From: Treponema sp.
Lineage (GTDB): Bacteria; Spirochaetota; Spirochaetia; Treponematales; Breznakiellaceae
Direction: 5' to 3'
Assembly (NCBI GenBank): GCA_009782555.1
Contig: WRIV01000001.1
Location: 1 to 64,000 of the forward strand
DNA length: 64,000 nucleotides
Within the stretch, counting starts at the first letter, position 1; the number at the start of each line of letters is the position of its first letter. Below the pieces are notes generated by a model. It saw only the letters and a program-made list of their open reading frames with translations, made no database searches and was not told the origin of the DNA. Below are positions 27,259 through 34,703 of this stretch, piece by piece. The translations under genes and the position numbers were made by a program.

Positions 27259-28905
27259 ATGAATCAGGTAACAAAAGATTTTGGTGTATTGTATGGGCAG
27301 AAAACGACGGGCGATGCGCTTTTAATTTACTCATCGTATGAAGATTCTAAGGTTAGTCCACAAACGGGCGATTTTATCGTTCTTACTCCTCGTGATGAAG
27401 ATGGTCATAAATTTTTGGCGCGGGTAGAAGCTGAGATTTATGATGAGGATCCAATTTTTAGAAATCAAGATAAAACATTGGTTGCTGTTCACTATGCAAG
27501 AATATCTGAACGAGATTTATCAGATAGAGATAAACAAAAAATGTTCAGTTATACATATAATGTAAAAATATTAGGAACTTTTACATCTGATGGAATGGAT
27601 TTTTCTACCGCTGTAAGAAAGTTACCAACAGTTTCATATCATGCACGACATATCACCCCTCGTGAATATGAAAAAATACTAAATAAGTCTAATGAAGAAG
27701 GGATTGAGATAGGAAAGCTATGTATTGGAGAAAATATTCTTTTTGAAGACAAATCAATAATGTTTGATATAAATAAGCTCAAAGAAAAGAGAACGATGAT
27801 ATTCGCTCAGTCTGGATTTGGCAAAACAAATTTAATGAAAGTGATGTTATATCACATGATCGGTAATACAGGCTATGGTAAATTGATTTTTGATTTGAAC
27901 GGTGAATATTGTTTCAGTAGTAAAACGACGAAAGGATTAGCGGATATAAATGAACAGAAAATCAAAGAAAACTTAGTTTTGTATACGGATAAAAATTTCG
28001 ACAAAGAGTTTTACAAAAACAGGTTTGTTTACGGCGGGTTAGTATTAGCCAATCTTCACAGGCATTTGACAGTTTCGGATATACTAACTTTTGGTGCAGG
28101 TTTTTCTGATGTTATGAAGTCTTTTCTGCTATATCTTGAGGATGAACAAGTTCAAAGTTTTATACAAAATATTGACACTTATGTTAGAAATCCTCAACAA
28201 TTACACGTTGAATTTTCTGATTTCTTTGGTGAGCAAAAGACAGATGCAAAAGGCAACCTAAAGGAAGACTTAAGCGCAAGAAAAACCATTATGGCTATCA
28301 GAAAAAGAATAAGTAGATTAATTGATGAAGGAAAAGGTTTACATTCTAATAGCTCAACAATGCTGGAAGATATTTTTAAGTATCTCAAACAAGGAAAAAC
28401 TGTAATTGTCGATTTATCATTGAAAGATAGTTACGATGCAAATGTGTTATCTGCTGTTTTAATCAGAAATCTTTTTGAAAATAACAAAATGTATCATACA
28501 GCACAAAATGATACAAAGGTTATTGATACTGTTATCTGCGTGGAGGAGGCGCAGAATGTAATATCAGAAGAATTTGTACGTTCAAATGCTAATCCATTTG
28601 TAAGAACGGCAAAAGAGGGACGAAAATTTAAACTTGGAATGATTGCTATCACGCAAAGGCCATCGGCTATTGCTGAAGAGATACGTTCTCAAGCTGAGAA
28701 TTTTTTTACTTTTTACATGGGAAATACCGATGATATAAAATCCCTTATTAGGTCAAATATCAATTATGATGGTGTTATCTCTCGTTTTATTCAGAATGAA
28801 ACAATTCCTGGCAATCTATATATGGTATCAGCAAAACAATCATTCGCCTTGCCAGTCAGAGTATTAGAATTTGAAAAATTAGTAGCTGGCAAGACATATG
28901 AATAA
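27259..28905 (+). CDS. HerA-like hexameric DNA translocase
   Basis: A 548-residue FtsK/HerA-superfamily ATPase. It has an N-terminal beta-barrel-like region of about 150 residues, Walker A SGFGKTN (G186-T190), Walker B ICVEEAQN (E429, E430) and the TQRPS sensor segment that is typical of HerA. HerA pumps DNA and drives NurA-type or other nucleases. In bacteria, HerA paired with SIR2 or DUF4297 proteins acts in anti-phage defence. It starts 2 bp after the NurA gene, with AGAGG 8 bases before the ATG, and is followed 25 bp later by the DUF4338 gene, so the three are co-expressed. Confidence 0.85.
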   Translation: MNQVTKDFGVLYGQKTTGDALLIYSSYEDSKVSPQTGDFIVLTPRDEDGHKFLARVEAEIYDEDPIFRNQDKTLVAVHYARISERDLSDRDKQKMFSYTYNVKILGTFTSDGMDFSTAVRKLPTVSYHARHITPREYEKILNKSNEEGIEIGKLCIGENILFEDKSIMFDINKLKEKRTMIFAQSGFGKTNLMKVMLYHMIGNTGYGKLIFDLNGEYCFSSKTTKGLADINEQKIKENLVLYTDKNFDKEFYKNRFVYGGLVLANLHRHLTVSDILTFGAGFSDVMKSFLLYLEDEQVQSFIQNIDTYVRNPQQLHVEFSDFFGEQKTDAKGNLKEDLSARKTIMAIRKRISRLIDEGKGLHSNSSTMLEDIFKYLKQGKTVIVDLSLKDSYDANVLSAVLIRNLFENNKMYHTAQNDTKVIDTVICVEEAQNVISEEFVRSNANPFVRTAKEGRKFKLGMIAITQRPSAIAEEIRSQAENFFTFYMGNTDDIKSLIRSNINYDGVISRFIQNETIPGNLYMVSAKQSFALPVRVLEFEKLVAGKTYE

Positions 28906-28930
28906 TACTTTGCATCTTTGGAGACAATAA

Positions 28931-30136
28931 ATGGTTTTCCAAACTGTTCCAGCAGCTTTGAAAAATGATATTAATTTTCTCATAACTGATAATCAAAATG
29001 AAAAAAATATCATTCGCACAAACAATTTAGAAGAGAAAGTAAATCTTTTAATTATAAGAGATTTGCAGAGATTGAATTGGTCAATTCAATACAAAGAAAA
29101 AAAAATAGAAATTACTCCGCCTGAATATTATGATAAAGAAGTAATAAAATATTCCATGTCGATAAAAAGAATGGAAATAATAAATAAAAATAAATCATGG
29201 ATTGATAACCATATTGACTATGCTCGTAATAATTTGGCTGATGGAGTTGATGTATTAAAATCACAAATTCAACCAGTTATTGAAGTATGCTCAACACAAA
29301 AACAATATGATTTATTTCGTCTTTATCGATATTTTTGGTCATCTCCGTATAGCGAATATGTTGGAAGAAGAATTAAATTAATAATACGTGATGCTGGATT
29401 GGTAAACAAACCAGTTATAGGTATTGCTGCATTAGGTAGTCCTATTATTCACATTCCTGCGAGAGATAAATATATTGGGTGGAACAAGGACACTAGAACT
29501 AAAAAGATTAATTATATGATGGACGCTTATGTAATTGGAGCTCTTCCCCCGTATAATTATTTATTAGGCGGTAAGCTAATATCTGTTTTATTAACATCGA
29601 AAGAAATTCGAAGAATATTTAAGAAAAAATACAAGAATACTGCTTATTCAGAATTGGCTGGATTATTTACCACAAGTTTATATGAAAAAAGTTCTCAGTA
29701 TAACAGGATAGTATATGATGGTCGAAAAATATATGAACCGATAGGAAATACAAAAGGATTTGGAACCTTACATCTTACTATGGAAACAATCAATACTATG
29801 GTTGATTATCTTCGAAAAAAAAATATTATTGTAAGTAATGTCTTTGGTAATGGTCCAAGTTGGACAATGCGAGTGATAAGAACTACTGGGGACTTATTAG
29901 GATTTGATACTGACCAACTCTTAACACATTCTTTTAAACGAAAAATATATTTTATTCCATTTGCAAAAAATACAAAAAAATATTTAAATGGAGAAAATGA
30001 AAAATTGGATTTTTATAGCAAAAACATTGATATTTTAACAGAATATTGGAAAAATAGGTGGTATAATAACCGTAGAAATAATTTTGAAATAATCAAAAAA
30101 GTTTTTGATTTTAAAAAAGAAAATTTTATTATATAA
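28931..30136 (+). CDS. DUF4338 (DruA-like) protein
   Basis: A 401-residue protein of the DUF4338 family, named after DruA of the Druantia anti-phage systems. Recognisable elements are the YRYFWSSP segment, the ARDKYIGW motif, a TSLYEKSSQYNR segment followed by PIGNTKGFGTLH, and a C-terminal NGPSWTMRVIR element. The biochemical activity of DruA is unknown. GGAG lies 7 bases before the ATG. It is the third gene of the NurA-HerA operon and no DruE helicase is present, so this is not a standard Druantia locus. The whole gene is very AT-rich. Confidence 0.78.
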   Translation: MVFQTVPAALKNDINFLITDNQNEKNIIRTNNLEEKVNLLIIRDLQRLNWSIQYKEKKIEITPPEYYDKEVIKYSMSIKRMEIINKNKSWIDNHIDYARNNLADGVDVLKSQIQPVIEVCSTQKQYDLFRLYRYFWSSPYSEYVGRRIKLIIRDAGLVNKPVIGIAALGSPIIHIPARDKYIGWNKDTRTKKINYMMDAYVIGALPPYNYLLGGKLISVLLTSKEIRRIFKKKYKNTAYSELAGLFTTSLYEKSSQYNRIVYDGRKIYEPIGNTKGFGTLHLTMETINTMVDYLRKKNIIVSNVFGNGPSWTMRVIRTTGDLLGFDTDQLLTHSFKRKIYFIPFAKNTKKYLNGENEKLDFYSKNIDILTEYWKNRWYNNRRNNFEIIKKVFDFKKENFII

Positions 30137-30237
30137 GAAAACGATTTTGACACTATATCATTGATAAAAAAAATAGCAATAACTTTATCTATCAATCAAA
30201 ATTTTCGACATTGATAAATAAATTACAGAGGTTCCAA

Positions 30238-30477
30238 ATGTCTGACCTTCAATTTAAAGCAACTTTGGAAATGCTAATCCCCCTTGTTGTAAAGGAAATA
30301 ATGATAAGCCGGAAAGTAAATGGACAGGAAGCTTTTGAATTATTGTATTCTTCGTTTCTATACAGTAAACTGGAAATGGAATCTACCAAGTTGTGGCATC
30401 TAAGTCAGTTAACACTGGCGAATTTGCTGAACGAGGAACTTGAGACAGGAACCATTACTTTTCCTGAGGAGGCATAG
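30238..30477 (+). CDS. small protein upstream of a DUF3791 gene
   Basis: A 79-residue helical protein starting at the ATG at 30238, supported by AGAGG six bases upstream; the frame is open from 30211. It has the LLYSSFLYSKLE and TKLWHLS segments and a GTITFPEEA end, a pattern I associate with small proteins that accompany DUF3791 genes in toxin-antitoxin-like operons. The next gene is 2 bp away. The usual third component (a DUF3990-type toxin) is not seen. Its function is unknown. Confidence 0.6.
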   Translation: MSDLQFKATLEMLIPLVVKEIMISRKVNGQEAFELLYSSFLYSKLEMESTKLWHLSQLTLANLLNEELETGTITFPEEA

Positions 30478-30479
30478 CA

Positions 30480-30704
30480 ATGAGCGATAATGCCGAATTT
30501 ATTGCTTACTGTCTGGAAGAGTACAAATCCGCATACGATATGAAAGGAAAAGAAGTCATGGCGCTTTTTAAAAAATACAATATCATTGATTATATTGTTT
30601 CCTGTTATGGAGCCCTGCACACCATGGGCGGGCTTGCTATTGCAGAAGATATTCAATCGCTTATTGATGAAACCCGACATAACCCCAAAATATTACTTGC
30701 CTGA
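30480..30704 (+). CDS. DUF3791-family small protein
   Basis: A 74-residue protein fitting DUF3791: an N-terminal helix ending EEYKSAYDMKGKEV, then ALFKKYNIIDYIVSCYGALHTMG and a short C-terminal helix. GAGGAGG is 7 bases before the ATG. Members occur in multigene toxin-antitoxin-like cassettes in Firmicutes and spirochaetes; their activity is unproven. It is tightly coupled to the preceding small gene and lies between the DUF4338 operon and the adenine methyltransferase. Confidence 0.65.
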   Translation: MSDNAEFIAYCLEEYKSAYDMKGKEVMALFKKYNIIDYIVSCYGALHTMGGLAIAEDIQSLIDETRHNPKILLA

Positions 30705-30760
30705 CCGTAACGCCTTTACAATTTTCAGCCACTCATAGTATACTTTTCTGTATTTGGCAG

Positions 30761-31873
30761 ATGTCGAACATTTTATCTCTTGTTGAAAAAGAAGAATACC
30801 TTACGCAGCAGCTAATTACCTATATTGGCAATAAAAGAGCATTGTTAAATTTTATCGGTAATGGGATAGGAATAGTTCAAAAAAAAGTAGGAAAGAACAA
30901 ATTAAAAGTATTCGATGTTTTTAGCGGCTCGGGAGTTGTGGCCAGATATTTTAAGCAATTTGCCGATCTATTAATAACAAATGATTTGGAAAAATATTCT
31001 ACACTGATCAATGAATGTTATTTATCCAATGTTAGTTCTCTGGATTTACATTGTTTACAGGATTATTATCACCAATTATTACATAAAGCAGAGAGCATGC
31101 TACAGAGCGGTATAATCAGAGAATTATATGCTCCGGCAGATGAAAAAAATATTCAGGCAAACGATCGTGTTTTTTATACCATCAGAAATGCAATGTATAT
31201 TGATACAATAAGGCAATTGATAGATGCTATACCTGAAAACGAACAAAAATATTTTCTGGCGCCTTTATTGTCTGAGGCGTCTGTTCATGCCAATACCTCG
31301 GGAGTTTTTAAAGGGTTTTATAAAAATAAAGAAACGGGCATCGGCCAATTCGGGGGATTAAACCAGAATGCATTGTTCAGGATAACAGGTGATATAAAAC
31401 TGCCTTTCCCTGTTTTTAGTAATTTTGAAACTGAAAATATTATTTGTAATGGAAAGGCCAATGAAATTATTGGATCCTTACCGGAGGTTGATATTGCATA
31501 CTTGGATCCGCCGTATAATCAACACCCATATGGTTCAAATTATTTTATGCTGAATTTGATTTTGGAATATACATATCCGGAAAAAATGAGTGCAATATCG
31601 GGAATTCCATCTGATTGGAATCGCTCTGATTATAATAAAGGGAATTATGCATGTTCTGCTTTGTCAGATTTGGTTAATAATGTCAAAGCAAAATATGTCT
31701 TAATATCTTTTAACTCAGAAGGTTTTATTAAACTTGATGATATGAAAGAAATGCTAAACAAGATTGGAAAAGTTACTGTTCTTGAAACAAGGTATAATAC
31801 ATTCCGGGGGAGTAGGAATTTAAGTAATAGAGAAATGCATGTAAAGGAATTCTTGTACTTATTGGAAAAATAA
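30761..31873 (+). CDS. D12-class N6-adenine DNA methyltransferase
   Basis: A 370-residue alpha-class (D12) adenine methyltransferase. TQQLITYIGNKR marks the SAM-binding start, motif I is FDVFSGSG (D52) and catalytic motif IV is DPPYNQ (D249). The N-terminus resembles the FokI/type IIS methylase group more than Dam. No restriction endonuclease is adjacent, so it may be an orphan, the remaining half of a lost system, or a modification partner for the island. A TATACT element lies about 16 bases before the start. It is the last gene of the island. Confidence 0.85.
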   Translation: MSNILSLVEKEEYLTQQLITYIGNKRALLNFIGNGIGIVQKKVGKNKLKVFDVFSGSGVVARYFKQFADLLITNDLEKYSTLINECYLSNVSSLDLHCLQDYYHQLLHKAESMLQSGIIRELYAPADEKNIQANDRVFYTIRNAMYIDTIRQLIDAIPENEQKYFLAPLLSEASVHANTSGVFKGFYKNKETGIGQFGGLNQNALFRITGDIKLPFPVFSNFETENIICNGKANEIIGSLPEVDIAYLDPPYNQHPYGSNYFMLNLILEYTYPEKMSAISGIPSDWNRSDYNKGNYACSALSDLVNNVKAKYVLISFNSEGFIKLDDMKEMLNKIGKVTVLETRYNTFRGSRNLSNREMHVKEFLYLLEK

Positions 31874-31929
31874 TGCGGCAATGCTGTGATATATGGGTTC
31901 TTCCGGAATGTATATATTTTTCTCTTTGA

Positions 31930-32655
31930 TTATGAAGAAACCGCTATTCCGGTTCTAACGGCATAAATCGCTATCTGGGTCCGGTCGCGAAAGCCGGTTT
32001 TTTGCAGTACAGAAGAAACATAGTTACGAATAGTCCCTTCGGTAAGATGAAGCTTCTCAGCAATTTCTTTGTTGGTGTAACCCTTGCCCACATATCCCAT
32101 GATTTTCATTTCCGACGGGGAAATGGTCCGGGGAAGTTTTGCCGTGGGATCATTGCCTTGATTCCTTTTTTCCCGCTTTCTAATCTTTCCGGGCTGAGTA
32201 GTGCGGAGATCTCCCCTGGATTTTACGATGTTTCCTGCCAGACCAGTGACGATTGTTTTTAATTTAAGAAAAATGTCCGGATCCGTAAAACTCCCTCCAT
32301 AATAAACTGCACGGATCGCATGGCACAGTAAATTGCTGTTTTCCTGTCTGGTAATATATCCCGAAACGCCGCTAAAAAGAACAGAAAAAACCCTTCGTTC
32401 ACTGTTATCCCCATTAATGATCACCGAAGTATGGGGAGAGCGGTATTTTATAAGTGCGGCGGTTTTTATGCCGTCCCCCAGGGGAAGATGTGTATCCATA
32501 AGGACGATATCTGGCTTGTGGAGATCGACCAGTTTTACCGCCTCGTAACTGTCGCCTCCAACGCCAACAATTTTAAAATCATTTTGATTTGACAGGTACT
32601 TGCAAAGATAATTTCGGAATTCCTCCTGACCGTCCGCAATTACAATTCGTATCAT
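31930..32655 (-). CDS. NarL/LuxR-type response regulator with degenerate receiver
   Basis: A 241-residue regulator with an N-terminal receiver (1-120), a basic linker and a C-terminal LuxR helix-turn-helix (about 175-235, with ISPSEMKIMGYVGKGYTNKEIA). The phospho-acceptor Asp54 (LMDTHLP) is present. The acidic pair is reduced to Asp8-Gly9, the conserved Ser/Thr is replaced by Asn81, and the conserved Lys is replaced by Arg103. Phosphorylation may therefore be weak or absent. AGGAGAAG precedes the ATG. No histidine kinase is adjacent. The gene is divergent from tatD across a region with a long palindrome. Confidence 0.85.
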   Translation of the reverse strand: MIRIVIADGQEEFRNYLCKYLSNQNDFKIVGVGGDSYEAVKLVDLHKPDIVLMDTHLPLGDGIKTAALIKYRSPHTSVIINGDNSERRVFSVLFSGVSGYITRQENSNLLCHAIRAVYYGGSFTDPDIFLKLKTIVTGLAGNIVKSRGDLRTTQPGKIRKREKRNQGNDPTAKLPRTISPSEMKIMGYVGKGYTNKEIAEKLHLTEGTIRNYVSSVLQKTGFRDRTQIAIYAVRTGIAVSS

Positions 32656-32766
32656 TGTTACTTCTCCTGCAAGATTATTTTTCTCTCTATATCATTTTTT
32701 ATCGGTTTCCATTGAGTTTTTGAAGTTTTTACGGACAAAGAATTTGACACTTGTAAACATCTAAAC

Positions 32767-32799
32767 GCCAAAATATCAGCTATTAGCTGATATTTTGGC
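32767..32799. promoter_or_regulatory. 15-bp perfect palindrome between divergent genes
   Basis: Arms 32767-32781 and 32785-32799 are perfect inverse complements around a 3-base loop. The site is in the spacer between the divergent response regulator and tatD, about 16 bases upstream of a TTGACA element. It may be an operator or a hairpin; no T run follows on either strand in the direction needed for a terminator. Confidence 0.5.
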
Positions 32800-32814
32800 T
32801 AAAAAAAATTCCTC

Positions 32815-32843
32815 TTGACATTCCCTTTCTGTTATGCTAAACT
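32815..32843 (+). promoter_or_regulatory. sigma-70 type promoter for tatD-dus
   Basis: TTGACA (32815-32820), a 17-base spacer and TAAACT (32838-32843). This predicts a start near 32850 and a leader of about 55 bases before the tatD ATG at 32906. Confidence 0.5.
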
Positions 32844-32905
32844 TGACCATCTCCAGGGTAATAAGGGCCTGGAAAAATACAAATTCTAACCTATTGGACA
32901 TAATC

Positions 32906-33682
32906 ATGCAGTATTTCGATACTCACGCCCATATTGGGCTCATTGTTGATGACCCTATTGAGCAGCTCATTGTTATTCAGGAAGCCCGCCAGGCCCAAGT
33001 TGCCCGGCTGGTGTCGATCTGTAACAGTCTCCACGACTTTGCAACGGTCTATGAAAACCTCAAATCCGCCGTCAATGTGTACCACGCCGTGGGGGTTTCC
33101 CCATCGGAGGTGCAAAATCCCGGTAAAAACTGGCTCCAAACCATCGAACAGAGCGTAACCCTTCCCCGGGTTGTCGCCATAGGGGAGATCGGCTTGGACT
33201 ATTACCGGAAATTTGGAGACAAGAATTCCCAAATTGAACTGTTTATTACCCAGCTTGACCTGGCGGCCAAGCTTAACATGCCGGTAATTATCCACAACCG
33301 GGATGCGGGTCACGATGTGCTGGACATTTTAAAAGACAGGATCCCCCCCAAAGGGGGAATTCTTCACTGCTATTCGGAGGATGCGGAATACGCTAAAAAA
33401 GCCCTGAATTTGAACCTGCTTTTCTCTTTTGCGGGGAATTTGACCTACCGGAACGCCCGGAATCTCCACGAAACTCTGGATGTACTCCCTCTGGATCGCA
33501 TCCTTATTGAGTCTGAAAGCCCCTTTATGGTGCCGGCGGACTACCGGGGTAAGCGGAATATGCCAAAATACCTGCCCCTGACTGTCCGGTTTATGGCGGA
33601 AATGCTGGAAATGGACGAGGAAGAACTGGCCGCTCAGCTTTGGAACAATGCAAACCGTTTCTTCGGCCTTCCCAGCGAATAG
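32906..33682 (+). CDS. tatD: TatD-family metal-dependent DNase
   Basis: A 258-residue TIM-barrel hydrolase of the TatD family, linked to 3'-5' DNA trimming in repair and cell-death DNA degradation. Metal ligands are visible: DTHAHI near the N-terminus, GEIGLDY, IHNRDAG, HCYSE and the late ESESP segment, where homologues usually have TDxP, so one ligand is Glu-Ser rather than Thr-Asp. The frame is open from 32834, but the ATG at 32906 places the DTHAH motif at the normal distance from the start. The dus gene begins directly at its stop, so they form an operon. Confidence 0.88.
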   Translation: MQYFDTHAHIGLIVDDPIEQLIVIQEARQAQVARLVSICNSLHDFATVYENLKSAVNVYHAVGVSPSEVQNPGKNWLQTIEQSVTLPRVVAIGEIGLDYYRKFGDKNSQIELFITQLDLAAKLNMPVIIHNRDAGHDVLDILKDRIPPKGGILHCYSEDAEYAKKALNLNLLFSFAGNLTYRNARNLHETLDVLPLDRILIESESPFMVPADYRGKRNMPKYLPLTVRFMAEMLEMDEEELAAQLWNNANRFFGLPSE

Positions 33683-34696
33683 GTGAATGGGGTAACCATT
33701 GGCTCCCTGGAACTGAAGGGCAATCTTTTTCTTGCCCCCGTGGCCGGGTACACCGATCGGGCTTTTCGCTCCATTTGCTGTGAACTGGGGGCGGATTTTT
33801 CTTACACCGAACTGATTTCTTCCGAAGCCCTGACTCGCAATCCCCGGCACTATGCGCTGGACAGCCCGGTGAACTGTTCATCGGGCACATTGACCCCCGG
33901 CGCTGCCCTAATTAAGCGGGGAAGGGGGGAAAAACGATATGGGATACAGCTTTTTGGCGCAAACCCGGATGTTTTGGGCCGGGCCTGCGCCCTGCTGGCT
34001 CCTCTCGGGCCCGATGCGGTAGACCTGAACGCGGGCTGCCCGGTCCCCAAGGTAACAAAAACCGGCGCCGGTTCTGCCCTGATGCGGGACCCGCTCCGGC
34101 TGGGGCATATCCTGGAAGTCATGGTTCGTTCTAGCCGGGAACACCTGGGGAATGTTCCGGTAACGGTAAAGATGCGGGCCGGCTGGGACAACAATTCAAT
34201 AAACTACCTTGAATGCGCCCGGACTGCGGTCGAAGCGGGAGCAGCCATGGTAAGCCTTCATCCCCGGACCCGGGCCCAGGGCTACGGCGGCAAAAGTTCC
34301 TGGTCCTTTATTGCCGATTTGGTTACCCGCCTTCCTGTTCCCGTTGCCGGTTCCGGCGATCTCTATACCCCGGAAGATGCCCGGCATATGTTTGACGAAA
34401 CCGGCTGCGCCGCTCTGATGTTCGCCCGGGGAGCCATGGGAAATCCCTTTATTTTTTCCACAACCAAGTCCCTTCTTGCCGCCGGAACATGGACACCCCC
34501 TGGAAAAACTGAACGGCTGGAAATTGCCCTGCGGCACCTGGAAATGCTGGCGGAGGATCTGGGGGAAAGGCGGGCCTGTCTGGAAATGCGTAAACAGTTT
34601 TGCGCCTATACCAAAGGCATAAACGGAGGAGCGGCCCTGCGGGAAAAAATTGTCCGATCCGAAACTGTTGCGAAATACCGGGAATTGTTGTTATAG
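33683..34696 (+). CDS. dus: tRNA-dihydrouridine synthase
   Basis: A 337-residue FMN enzyme that reduces uridines in tRNA D-loops. Family marks include LAPVAGYTDRAFR at the N-terminus, IQLFGANP, the catalytic Cys in LNAGCPVPKV, VKMRAGWD, HPRTRAQGY and the FMN-phosphate segment GSGDLY. It is closest in look to the DusB group. The GTG at 33683 directly abuts the tatD stop and no other start fits, so translation is probably coupled. The last codons run past the start region of the next gene, whose own promoter lies inside this one. Confidence 0.88.
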   Translation: MNGVTIGSLELKGNLFLAPVAGYTDRAFRSICCELGADFSYTELISSEALTRNPRHYALDSPVNCSSGTLTPGAALIKRGRGEKRYGIQLFGANPDVLGRACALLAPLGPDAVDLNAGCPVPKVTKTGAGSALMRDPLRLGHILEVMVRSSREHLGNVPVTVKMRAGWDNNSINYLECARTAVEAGAAMVSLHPRTRAQGYGGKSSWSFIADLVTRLPVPVAGSGDLYTPEDARHMFDETGCAALMFARGAMGNPFIFSTTKSLLAAGTWTPPGKTERLEIALRHLEMLAEDLGERRACLEMRKQFCAYTKGINGGAALREKIVRSETVAKYRELLL

Positions 34697-34697
34697 T
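34674..34697 (+). promoter_or_regulatory. promoter candidate inside the end of dus
   Basis: TATAGT (34692-34697) ends exactly six bases before the ATG at 34704. A TTGCGA -35-like element is 18 bases further up. This is another leaderless candidate. Confidence 0.45.
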
Positions 34698-34703
34698 ACT
34701 GTA

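Noticed and set aside
28931-30136. Calling the locus a Druantia system
   Set aside because: Only a DruA-like protein is present. There is no DruE helicase or other Druantia component, and the partners are HerA and NurA.
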